A stretch of 64,000 bases of DNA from NCBI RefSeq assembly GCF_963678975.1, contig NC_089276.1, forward strand, positions 2,005,445 through 2,069,444, written 5' to 3'. Shown here piece after piece: positions 45,935 through 56,703 of this stretch (its first letter is position 1; every line of letters starts with the position of its first letter). A program made the translations under genes and the position numbers. Source of the stretch: Dysidea avara (taxonomy: Eukaryota > Porifera > Demospongiae > Dictyoceratida > Dysideidae). Below the pieces are notes generated by a model that was given only the letters and a program-made list of their open reading frames with translations, made no database searches and was not told where the DNA came from.

Positions 45935-46090
45935 GCATATGACACAAACAATAGCAGTAGAAAGAAATACTACAGAAAGCGTTTATTCAACTCAATTATC
46001 ATACTTGTATTTGTATCTGTTCTTGTTATCGCTGCTATAACTGGAGGAATTTTAGTTGGATTGTTTGTGGACACTGATGATACACAATAA
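45935..46090 (+). CDS. Host two-TM PPxY protein, last exon (second membrane segment)
   Basis: The acceptor TTTTTCTGCAG|GC opens a phase-0 exon ending at TAA 46090. It encodes residues 132-182: a polar, basic loop (AYDTNNSSRKKYYRKR) and a second hydrophobic segment of about 28 residues (starting LFNSIIILVFVSVLVIAAIT), then a short acidic tail (VDTDDTQ). The basic loop between two helices would face the cytoplasm by the positive-inside rule, which with the N-terminal PPxY gives the dispanin-like layout. A CD225 identity is an inference from topology, PPxY and exon break, not from clear sequence match. No AATAAA is visible shortly downstream. Confidence 0.75.
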   Translation, partial: AYDTNNSSRKKYYRKRLFNSIIILVFVSVLVIAAITGGILVGLFVDTDDTQ

Positions 46091-46371
46091 TTGTTGACCT
46101 TGTGTGTGATTTTCTGCAACTACATGTAACTATATATAACTATATATATACACCATAATTACGTATAAAATCTGCATTTTTGTAAAAAAATATTAGAACA
46201 CTGGTGCATGTACAGCAATGTAGTGTGTGTATTTAAAATGATTTATTCAGTTGTAGCTATAACTTGTTTGCAAGTAATATAATGTAGACAGTGTGTACAT
46301 GTCTAGTACAAGATATAGGTGCATAGTATTATTGTGTCATAAAGTTAGATGTAATGTAATTATCAAGCATA

Positions 46372-46557
46372 TACAGATCAAGACTCACGGTAGTGAGTCG
46401 CGAGGCCAAGAAGCACAAAGCGCGCGCCCACAAAACAATGAACACGCGACCACTACTGTGATGGTACAGATCAAGACTCACGGTAGTGAGTCGCGAGGCC
46501 AAGAAGCACAAAGCGCGCGCCCATAAAACAATAAACACGCGACCACTACTGTGATGA
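46372..46557. repeat. 93-bp tandem duplication of a hairpin unit
   Basis: Two head-to-tail copies starting TACAGATCAAGACTCACGG. Each unit is itself a hairpin (ACTCACGGTAGTGAGTCGCG against CGCGACCACTACTGTGATG) and holds GCGCGCGCCC, unusually CpG-rich for this window. The copies differ at only about two bases. Confidence 0.85.
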
Positions 46558-47390
46558 TGATGATGAGTCATTTACATGAGGGATTGATTATGCAATCTTT
46601 TAAAATCCGCATGGCGAAATCTCAGCCTTACTAAAAGATTCCGCCTTGAAACCAAGGGCATGTAACCTTTGTATAATAAGTAACTACTACACGAAAAGTC
46701 AGGCGAATTGTTGGAGTAGTTTCTTCCATCGCCCACCCATTTACAATGCATTAATTAAATTATTTATTCAAATGTGCATCGTTCTTTTTTTCATTTTCTT
46801 CGTCATCGCATCCCATTGGAGCGATTTTCTTTCAGCCATGAAGTCGTATTGTAAAAAGGCTGCGGCTATCAGGGGTTTTTTACACAATGTATCTGTACAT
46901 TTAATTTCGCTAAGAGTTGTTCGTTGGTTTATGAGATCGCTTTTGTGCTCTTTGAAGATTCAAACTTGCCGCCATGACGTCGAGATGTGAGGCGCCCGCC
47001 TCAATTCCCAAACCCAAACAGTGTGAAAGTGGTTAGCCATAGCGAGCTGGCTGATTTCATTGTGCTGTCAACTCTTGGTTTAATTGTGAGTCCAGTCACT
47101 GATTTGTTTTAAATTCGCCACGGTATGCCTCCACTGACTCGTTATAGCGTGACTCCGGCCCATGCAGGGCCGTACATAGCTATAGCCAGCTGTTTCATGC
47201 CCGCTGTAGTGATATAGTTGGAAGTAACTTACTACTACATTACCCGTGCACGTCTTTAATCCCGCCTCAGCCCTTCAGTGCCTGTGAAACTTCAGTGTTC
47301 ACTTAAAAAGCCAGCATCAGCGCATCACCTTTCAGTAACCCACAATTATAGACCGAAACTCTTTAATGATAGCACTAATAGTAAACAATT
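46558..47390. other. Unassigned; one 114-codon open frame
   Basis: The frame 46646-46990 (+) has a hydrophobic run (QMCIVLFFIFFVIA) but no recognised domain and no splice context. It follows the host gene's last exon. I do not call it a gene. Confidence 0.25.
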
Positions 47391-47396
47391 ACATTA

Positions 47397-47789
47397 GGCC
47401 ACTCCAAATAAATTCTCTGTTTCCCGTCCACCGCCCGCATCTGGTTACTGCCAGCTCTAAATATTCCATTATTCTGTATTCTTCCATTATTTTCCGGTTA
47501 TTCTTGCATACTGATAGGCTCAGTAAAAGCCATCTTGAAACAGTGTCAGCTCACGTGTCAACAGTGCTATCAAGTCAGCACAAACTTCACGTTTGTGCTG
47601 TTTTTGCAACTTACAAAGGAAGGAACAAACTTAAGCAAGCCTTTTATGCAGCCTTTTTGGCTGTGCCAGGCAAATAATGGCTTGAAAAACTAGCCAATCT
47701 TATAATGAAATAATGGAAATGGACCACCCGCCCGCATGCAAATATGCCTGAGTCCAGGACGGGAAACAGAGAATTTATTTGGAGTGGCC
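47397..47789. mobile_element. Harbinger-like MITE, TTA duplication
   Basis: GGCCACTCCAAATAAATTCT and inverse ends; TTA at 47394-47396 and 47790-47792. It is an inverted copy of 9333-9713 with high similarity (TTTGCCTGGCACAGCC, TATTTCATTATAA). Confidence 0.87.
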
Positions 47790-47792
47790 TTA

Positions 47793-48489
47793 TGATGATC
47801 CCATAAAATTAAAAAAATGACTACAATAGCACAAGAAACCAGATACACTAGCGTTTGGCTATGAAGTACCACCAAGAGTTCATAATATAGTAGTGGGCTC
47901 TTGGTACCACATATTATTTTTTCTTCAGCATTTGTGTGATTTGTCCATTGACCATAAACTCACCCGCCAACAGTCACAACATCAGTATCCACCCTGCATA
48001 TACAGAAAGGGATACAGTATGGTAAGGCACAGCAACTAAAACCATGTAATCATATAGTCAGACTAACATGTCAACAAACACTTAATTCCACTATTATGAT
48101 TATTGTGAAAGTGAGCATCCCACATAGCCATTCTCAAGATGTATTCAGCATACTGCAGCAGTTGATGACCAAATATTACTTGACTTGTTTTGTGGTTCTC
48201 ACCTACATTGTTTACATAACAATTTTTGTTGCTAGGAGACATATAAACTAGGAGGGACTGATGGTTATAGCATAATGGTAAACAAGTTACACAACAGCAA
48301 AGGAAATTTTAATAAACTAGCAGTGATTGGATAGTTCATAGATAAAAGTAGAAGATAATTTGTAGTATTTCCAGTCCTGATTGTTTGAGAATAAGCACAT
48401 TAGCTGCTATAAGCATGAATAAAGCAAGACAGACTAAATTTTAACATGTAAACTCATTATGCACCTACCAATGTGTTCCCCCCTTGGAT
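47793..48489. other. No gene seen
   Basis: AT-rich; no homology recognised. Confidence 0.45.
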
Positions 48490-48725
48490 GTAATGTAAGT
48501 GGTGCTTTACAAGGCGAATTGACATGAAACTGCTGCTTCACTATGGGGCATTTGACAATCATTCATTAAACACCCAAGTATTTTTTCTACGCTATGTCAA
48601 ATCCCCCACATTGCAACTGGAGCCAATGGTGGGGATTTGACACAATAGGTTTGTCCTACCATGGGGCATTTAACATTCGGTTGTGCCCACTATAGCCCTA
48701 TATATGCCCGAGGGGGAGGGGGGGT
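48490..48725. repeat. GGGGATTTGACA word cluster
   Basis: GGGGCATTTGACA, TGTCAAATCCCCC, GTGGGGATTTGACA and GGGGCATTTAACA within 180 bp, followed by GAGGGGGAGGGGGGGTT. Same vocabulary as 13564-13969 but without matching termini. Confidence 0.5.
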
Positions 48726-49398
48726 TAGTAGGGCAATACATTGATATGTGCATTATATATAATATGGTGCATCTACTGGGGTAAGTAGATTAAGCCTGTA
48801 CCTTGCGGGCCTAAGCATGTTCCTCTCCTGCTTTAAAAAATAATCTTTTATTGCCTGCCCCTAACTGGAGTTTGCCTGACACCTTCAACATCACAAAAAG
48901 CTGTCTAAAATGGTTAATTTAGCTTTGACTATTGGCAAACTACAACACTCAACAATTATATCAGAGTATACATAACTCTATATATCTGCCCAGTTACTAT
49001 ATAGTAGGGTCCATGGTTGTCTCAGATCTGCTTATATTATTACCACATCAATCAATTGATGCATCGTAATTACGGCCTACTGTATGTACGCATTGAGCTG
49101 AGTCCTCAAAAAATTAACTCATTTGTAGTATTGACTTACCCGCTAATCATTCAAATGCCTGACACATTATTTATAGCCAAAGTTTTCACCATACATTATA
49201 GGATATATCCTATTAACCTTTCCTGAACTGTTGGTGGAAGCACTTGTTTGCTCTTGACATCTTTGTTGTCATCACCAACCATCTTGGTTGGTTGAAATGT
49301 TGAGAAAATATCCTCTTTCATTTTTAGCTGGTTTCTCAGGGTTCAGCTCAACTTGTTCGCAGTCTGACCCACGCAGCTAGAACAAGCCAGCTACGAGG
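48726..49398. other. No gene seen
   Basis: AT-rich. No coding homology. CTGCTTTAAAAAATAATC-type sequence and short open frames only. Confidence 0.4.
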
Positions 49399-49404
49399 CT
49401 CTGG

Positions 49405-49876
49405 CAAGGGAGTGTCACGTCGGCTCACGCTGTAGGTAGATCTGCGACCGCGGTCAAAGTCTTGACCAATTTTCACCTTGACCTTTGACTTGCAGCATTT
49501 ATCATCGTGACTTGAGCGTTTCTTGTTGAACTTTTGACTTCCACTTATTTCTCTATTTTCCTATACGCACCTGCACTTGTAACCTAGTATGATACTTTCT
49601 TAGTGTGTGCTACCAGCAGCTGGGAGAGAAAAAACGGCGAAATGCCTGTTGGACCAATAAAACATCTTGGAGATCCTTACTTCTTGTGAGTTACGTATAA
49701 TTCCGTAAACTTGATAGTAGCTACGTATAGTTTTCGATTGTGGGTTTCAAATCTTCCGTATCGTCTTGACCCTTGACCCACTGTAAGAGCTATTTTGTGG
49801 CCTTGAGATCGTTGACTTAGAGTTTGACTGCGGTCGCAGATCGACCTACAGCAAGAGCCTGAGTGACACCCCCTTG
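49405..49876. mobile_element. MITE, CAAGGG(A/G)GTG ends, CTCTGG duplication
   Basis: CAAGGGAGTGTCACG...GTAGGTAGATCTGCGACCGC and the inverse at the right (GCGGTCGCAGATCGACCTAC...GTGACACCCCCTTG). CTCTGG lies at 49399-49404 and 49877-49882. Internal TTGACCTTTGACTT words recur. Sister element at 51149-51577. Confidence 0.8.
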
Positions 49877-49882
49877 CTCTGG

Positions 49883-50515
49883 CCTACATGCACAAGCATA
49901 GTATATAATCCCAGGAAGCTACTATGGCATGGGAGATTCCTGTCTAAAAATACGACGGTAGTTATATAGCCATTTACAATGACTTAACTATACACGAACT
50001 TACCCGGGAAATTTGCTGGGAGAATAGTGTGATGCATTCAGTGCCGTCAGGTTTCATGTCCATTCCGAGGCATACATTCAGCAACAACTCGCAGCTGATT
50101 CGGCTCCACTTGCCACACACAGATTTCGACTACACTAGTTATATCACCAACCCACTGCTTCAGCAAGAACAGTTAAGACTGTAGCCTCGACTTTGCCGGT
50201 TCTTATCTTACGTGAAACATCACACGAGATATCACGTGAGTCCTTGTGGGAATTTGAACATTATTTTCAATTTGAATGAATTTTCTCTGAGCAAGTCACT
50301 TTTAGTAGTGCTTCTAAACACTGAACTTGGAAGCTTTTGCTACTAATTTAGCTAGCTAATCTGTTGCTGAAGCTGTTATTATGCATGCATGCATGCAGTG
50401 TCTCCTATAGCACTAAGCGACTGCAGGAGTCATACCAACAGTGTGACCTTCACACTTCTGGATTTACAGTGTATGTAATATAATTCCTAGCTGTATGTTC
50501 TCTAGTCAACAAAAA
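49883..50515. other. No gene seen
   Basis: Contains an ATGCATGCATGCATGCA run at 50381-50397 and nothing else recognised. Confidence 0.4.
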
Positions 50516-50519
50516 GTAG

Positions 50520-51124
50520 TGATATCAGGTGCCAAAAAAAAAGGCGAGGCCAAGAATGCACAAGTATACATGTTCATGGAGTAACCAAAAGATATGATAT
50601 AAAAATCTGGCCAAGAAAGCATTTACAGTATAGGCACTTTTGTGCATTCATTTTCTATATGCTTCACATTATCACATCCAGCTAGCTGTACATGTGTGCT
50701 TACAATATAAACAATACTACTGAGATGATAAAAGATATTACACTGCATTGTTACCAAAATTAATTTAACTAAAAATTTACAATTGGTTTCTACTTGGCCA
50801 TCTTTTTGCACTGTATATTAAAATAAAAAGATGGCCAAGTAGAAACCAATTGTAAATTTTTAGTTAAATTAATTTTGGTAACAATGCAGTGTAATATCTT
50901 TTATCATCTCAGTAGTATTGTTTATATTGCAAGCACACATGTGCAGCTAGCTGGATGTGATAATGTGAAGCATATAGAAAATGAATGCACAAAAGTGCCT
51001 ATACTGTAAATGCTTTCTTGGCCAGATTTTGATATCATGTCTTTTGGTTACTCCATGAACATGTATACTTGTGCATTCTTGGCCTTGCCTTTTTTTACAG
51101 CCGGGCTGTTTTTGGCACAGGATA
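50520..51124. repeat. Near-perfect 600-bp palindrome
   Basis: 50534-50807 and 50825-51096 are reverse complements with only about six mismatches over some 270 bp; the 17-bp centre is at 50808-50824. GATATCAGGTGCC and GGCACAGGATATG extend the arms outward, with a 16-bp extra piece (CAGCCCGGCTGT in inverse) on the right. It ends next to the 51120 foldback. No coding potential. Confidence 0.9.
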
Positions 51125-51735
51125 TGTGTTAGATAAAGCACTGCCACGCAAGGGGGTGGCACTCCAATATATCCTGTATAATAATAATTATTATTGTCAC
51201 TGAGCAGACAGCACAGTTGATATGCTCAGGAAAAAAATCAATCAAACTACGTAGTTACAAAGATTACAGTTATTGAGTTCTATACAATGTTTGCAGTTCC
51301 ATGCCTGTACTCTGATCTTCGTCCTCGGTCAAAACGAAAGTCAAAAGTCAAGCAAGAAATTTGCAGTAAGTCAAAAGCCAAGTTCGTTTGTAAAGTGTAT
51401 ACCACAATTGATACTTTTAGAATTAGAACATAACCGTAATTTTACGAAAATTTACAAAAATTCAGTCAAGAGTCAAGTACGGATTTTAGCGTAAGTCAAG
51501 GGTCAAGGCTTAGTTTTCGAGTTTGACCACGAGGACGAAGATCGGAGTACAGGATATATTGGACTGCCACCCCCTTGCCACGAGTGCTCGTGACGGGAAA
51601 TATAGCACAAAAGAGTGGGCGAGAGACAAATATATCACGAGGCGAAGCCGAGTGCTATATATCGTCTTGAGACCACTCTTTGAGTGCTATATTTCCTGTA
51701 TAGCACGAGCGAAGGCAGTGTTTTATCTGGTATAG
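51120..51735. mobile_element. Foldback element split by a MITE
   Basis: Removing 51149-51577 and one CCACG joins AGATAAAGCACTGCCACG to AGTGCTCGTGACGGGAAATA. The joined arm pairs with TATTTCCTGTATAGCACGAG...GGCAGTGTTTTATCT at the right; the GAGTGG/CCACTC pieces are internal. The centre is AAATATATCACGAGGCGAAG. Confidence 0.65.
51149..51577. mobile_element. MITE, CAAGGGGGTGGCAC ends, CCACG duplication
   Basis: CAAGGGGGTGGCACTCCAAT and inverse ATTGGACTGCCACCCCCTTG, with ATATATCCTGTA and CTGATCTTCGTCCTCGGTC paired further in. CCACG at 51144-51148 and 51578-51582. The inside is reiterated GTCAAAAGTCAAG. Same family style as 49405-49876. Confidence 0.8.
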
Positions 51736-51739
51736 AGAA

Positions 51740-52900
51740 CTGTCAACTTGAGGTACTGTCACGCTGCAGGTGGTCCCCCGCCGCAAGTGGTCCGGCTACC
51801 TCGCCTCAAGTAGTCCGGCCGTATAAATCGACTTTCACTAAACAATTTCTTTACCAGTGCAGGGTATTTATCTTACTGCCCTGATACTTGAAACACTATA
51901 AAACCGGAGGCGCGATTGTTTTAGTTTGAGAAATAGCTGTTGGGCGCAAACTAATTTGCGCAGTTTATAAATTGAGAGCTGCGCATTTTATGAACATCAA
52001 CTGGATTCTGGTCCATTCAGCGTGCCGTTATGATTCAAGTGCGTATCATAGCTGCTTTCAGGGAGGAATAACAGGCTTCTTTTATATTAGGCTGAAGGGA
52101 CATGGATAAAGACGCATTCTAGCTATATCTCTCCCTCCACTGAGGTTCCTTTGCGTGCTTGCAGCTGGCCTGGATAAGGTGTACACTGTCTTTCTCTCTC
52201 AGTTTTGCCCTCTGCGTACTACAGCATTTGTGGTAGCTAGCAGTTTCATCTCGTTTTGATCAGCTGATATTGATCAGTGGGCACATGTACAGTCCAGCCT
52301 GCATGTATTTTTTCTAGCAGTTGTCCAGCACAAACAAACACCACACATGCATGCTCCACCAGTAATGAAATGTATATCGGCACATAAGGTTTGGTGCATT
52401 GTAACCCAACATCATATCTTTAATGTCCATGGTACACGTACTTATAGTTTCACTCTCACATGCATTATCCCATGCATGCAGATGTAACACAACACGCAGT
52501 TACATAATGTCACCTCATACAGCTATTAGTGCAAACATATAGTGTTTGGAATCAGTTATGCTGTGTTACACATGTAGCTAAGTATACTCCAATACATGAG
52601 TTACAAAGGCACAGCTCCATTTGATCAATTTTGATGAACAGCAAGACCTAGAAAAGTATCCACTTTCATCTTGCCCGGCTGTAACCACATGTCTTCCTAG
52701 ACACCGTTCATGGTACCGTACGTACCCCTGATGAGCAACTATTGCACCTGACCTATGGAATCCACACATGAATACAAAATTTGTTTGCATAACTAGACCT
52801 CACCATGTCAGTCATATGATCATCCAAGCTAATTATATAAATTTGTAAATAAGTAGCTAACTACATATTTACGAATATACTCATGATTGAGTTTGTACAT
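51740..52900. other. No gene seen
   Basis: Mixed sequence. At 51756-51812 there are three spaced GGTGGTCC/AAGTGGTCC/AAGTAGTCC words. No homology recognised. Confidence 0.4.
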
Positions 52901-52901
52901 T

Positions 52902-52906
<5 letters not shown>

Positions 52907-52935
<29 letters not shown>
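52907..52935. repeat. (AT)n microsatellite
   Basis: About 14 consecutive AT units. Confidence 0.95.
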
Positions 52936-53007
52936 CTCAAGAATGATAATAGTCATCAAGTGATTCTAAATAAACAAACATTATCTGTTAATAATGCATG
53001 TGACACA

Positions 53008-53244
53008 CACTGTTAAAATGAAGAGTAACCACAACTCTCAAGGAATTCCCAATGTAGGGAGGATTTAACACCCCTGGAGACTAACCATTACTCTAAAGGA
53101 GTAACACATGCTCTGAAGGTGGTGTCACTTACTCTTCAGAGTAATGGTTATTCTCTTCAGAGTGTTGGTTACTCTCCATGGGGTGTTAAATCCTCCCTAC
53201 ACTGGGAACTCTTCAGAGTGGTGGTTACTCTTTATTTTTAACAG
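53008..53244. mobile_element. CACTGTTAAAA-ended MITE, complete copy
   Basis: CACTGTTAAAATGAAGAGTA at the left and TACTCTTTATTTTTAACAGTG-type inverse at the right. Inside, AGAGTAACCAC, GAGTAATGGTTA and GGATTTAACACCCC words appear in both directions, so most of the element folds back. No clear target duplication beyond CA. A truncated copy is at 5015. Confidence 0.75.
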
Positions 53245-53589
53245 TGCATCACAATACATTGGAATATACAACAGACTATGAAAAGAAATTCACTGATTCA
53301 CCAAGAAATCCAACTATTCACCAAGAAGGTTAGAACAATGTAGATACAAACGTGTATATGTTTACTTAATGGTACAAATGAGTACACAGAATGTGATGAT
53401 GTATATTGAACTGTTTGCTGAAGCAATTAATACTGAGGTGCATAATTATAATAATTTTAATTTTGTGGCATAGTCTAACTTATTTCAATACATTTCATTT
53501 TAAACAAAGGATATTTGAGTTTCACTCAGTGGGTAGTCTGCACAAACAGAGTAAAGTCAAATAGTTAACTGAAAACAGGTGCCAGACTT

Positions 53590-53718
53590 CATGTATTCAT
53601 CTGAACGTGTCCCCAACAATAATTAGGCCACTACACTTTGCTTTCAGCCATGTTCAGCCAGTTACACAACATTGCATGGGAAGCTCCTCTGGAACCATTC
53701 CAGTCACTACAGTATCAG
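53590..53718 (-). repeat. R1 fragment, reverse orientation
   Basis: The reverse strand reads GTAGTGACTGGA, ACATGGCTGAAAGCAAAGTG and TAGTGGCC...TTGTTGGGGACACGTTCAGA, matching the R1 middle at 18745-18880 and 22855-22995. It replaces what should be the rest of the BEL/Pao pol. Confidence 0.6.
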
Positions 53719-56703
53719 AAAATACAGATAACTTCTGCTACACGTGTAGGGAAGCCATTACGTGAAGCTATAGTTGAGAAAACATGAGAAACAGTGGACT
53801 GGGTCTTGATAACTTCTCCTTCTGCATATTCATCTGAAATTATAGTTTCTTGTTGTGGCCATTTGTCAGGGTTCAGCTGTAGAAACGCTGGGCCCTTCCA
53901 CCAAATTCGACTATTTGCTAGCTCCGAGGCACTCACTCCTCTGGAAGGAAGATCAGCTGGATTTAAAACTCCCGGACAATGCCTCCACCGATGAGTATCT
54001 GTAAGTTTGCAAATATCTTGGATCCTGTGATGTACAAACTGCTTCCAGGGTTTTGTTTGTTGTATCCAATAAAGCACAGACATGGAATCAGTCCAGTAGT
54101 ATACTTCAACCTCTAGTTTATGTGCTGATAATGTGGAACAAACTAACCGAGAGAGTAACAGTGCTGCCATAAGTTCTAGTTGTGGGATTGATTGGCCCTT
54201 TATTGGGGATACCTTAGTCTTTGACGCAACTATCCTGATGTCCACCACTCCATCACTATATTCAGTACGAATGTATGTCACTACTGCATAAGTACTCCTT
54301 GAGGCATCACTAAAACCATGGACTTGTTTGCTTACGATACAGCCATCTACTCTGAAGTAACACCTGGGGATCTTCACACCATTTAATTCATTGATTTCTA
54401 ACACAACCTTGCTCCACTGTTCAGCTAGTTCTCCAGTTATTGGGGTATCCCAATTTCCACCCTCAATACAAATGGTCTGGAACATCAACTTAAGCTTAAT
54501 AACAAATGGGCTTAAAAACCCTAGAGGGTTAAATATCTTGGAACTCACTCTCAAAAGAGATCTCTTTGTACAAGGCAGCTGTTTCACATACTCTATCAAC
54601 CTTGTGAAATCAAATGTGAAGTAGTCAGAACATTTATCCCAAAGCAATCCTAGCAGCTTGGACACATTAGCATCAGTATGCTGAGTTTCAAACAAGCCTA
54701 ATTGGGAGTTAGCATAAGATTCCTCCTCTTCCATCACTGGGTAACTCCCCTCAACAGCTATGTACATTACTCTCACTGTGTTCATTTGCTTGGATTAAGT
54801 TCATCAACTCAGTCGAATTTGAGTTCCATTTTCTGAGATTCATACCAGCATCTGCCATCAGCCTTCTAGAACCATTGTAAATGTCAAAGGCCTTCTCTAC
54901 AGTGGTCACACCAGTCACCAAGTCATCGACATAAAGCGAGTCTTGCAACAAACCGACTAAGGCAGGTTCATCATGTTGGCACTTAGACAAGTGGTCAGAG
55001 ATAACAGACCCCAAAATGGCTGGAGAAGGTCTCAGCCCAAAAACTAATCGCGTAAATCTAAAATGTACAATTGTACTCCTTGGATCCAAGGGGTCTTGTA
55101 GCCACAGTAACCTCAAAGCATCTCGATTCTCTTCTGAAATGCGTATCATTAAAAAAGCCTTTTCGATGTCACCTGTAAGTGCAACCAGGTAAGTCCTAAA
55201 TCGCAATAGAACGTCAAACAGCATCGGTACATAATTAGGACCAGTCAGCAAACAATCGTTTAAGGAGTAAGACTCATCCTTATCTCTAGCAGACCCATCA
55301 TATGCTACCCTAATTTTCGTCATCTCTCTGTCCTTTCTTACAACTGCATGATGAGGGAGATAATGAAGTAACTTCTTGTGGTCATCACAGTTAGCAGATG
55401 TGTTAGTTGGTCGCTCTACAATTTCAATTATTCCCTTGTCAAGCTGCTCCTTGATCACACGATCATATTTCCTTAACAGTTTTGGTTTCTTAAGCAAACG
55501 TGATTGCAACAATTTAAGGCGATTGAAACTAAGGTTGAAGTGGTCGTATAATTCAGACACGTCTCTTTTCCAGGGTAAGCCAACCTGATAATGCCCTTGC
55601 ACAAATGTGATATTGTGCAAGAAACAATCACTCGCCGTCTCAGATTCATCAAGATTAATACCTAGAGATTCAGTCTCCCAGAACTGCTTAAGAGCACAAA
55701 TCACTTCATCATCTGCAGTGACAGCAGGGTCAACCTGGGGTTCTACAACAATCATATGGGAGGATGCCAAGTTTGCTACAGCTGTCGATTCCACTGGACC
55801 TGACAGTAACCACCCCAAATTGCTTTTTACAGCTATAGGTCCCTCATCTCCAGTCCTGATATCACCACTTACAAAGTCCCAATAAAAGTCCGAACCTACC
55901 AAAATGTCGATTCTATCACATAGTCCAGTGGAGTTGTCAGCAAGCTCTAAGCCTTCCAGATGTGGGAGGTTGTCAGTACGAGTAACAGATGGGAGAGTGA
56001 TACATATGATGGGAAAACTTAGAACTGTAATCCTGGTTCGGTTGGGTGTGCATACACCCCGGAGTTCAAGCTGAACAACACTACAGCTCTTTATTCTGTG
56101 GTTCCTATCACCAAACGTATTCAATTGCAGTCGTTCATTATTCTCTGCCTGTAAGTTCAATGAACTGCAAAGACTCTCAGTAATATACGAATGCTGGCTG
56201 CCATTGTCAACCAGGATCCGTATTTTCTGATGCTTGCCAGTGACTGGATTAACTGCCATTGCTTGAGCAGTTTGCAAAAGAATTGTGCCCTTACTCCTTG
56301 ACGTAGTCACATTCAAAGAAGCAGTGTCTGTTGTATTACTTACAGCAGCCTTGTTGGACTGATTGGCAGAACTATCTGGCTGAATGACTGGTACAATTGG
56401 TTTATCTACTAGAAGGTCACATATGGACTGATGGTGTCTCTTGTGGCAAGTACGACAAGTGTGCTTACTGTGACAACCCTTCACCTTGTGATTGGATTTC
56501 AAACAGTTGAAACATTTACCAGATCTAAGCAATATATCGCAACTTTCCCGGACAGAATTGACTTTACTGCAAGAAGCTGAAAAATGAGGACTATCACAAT
56601 AAGCACACCGAAGACGAAATTCATTGGACAACAAGGTGGCTGCACTAGAAAGCTCACGGCTTGGCTTATAGTTATGCACCAGTGGTTTAGGTTGACCTTG
56701 GGT

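Noticed and set aside
46646..46990. 114-codon open frame with a hydrophobic run, downstream of the host gene
   Set aside because: No homology, no convincing start context or partner exons; kept only as an unassigned stretch.
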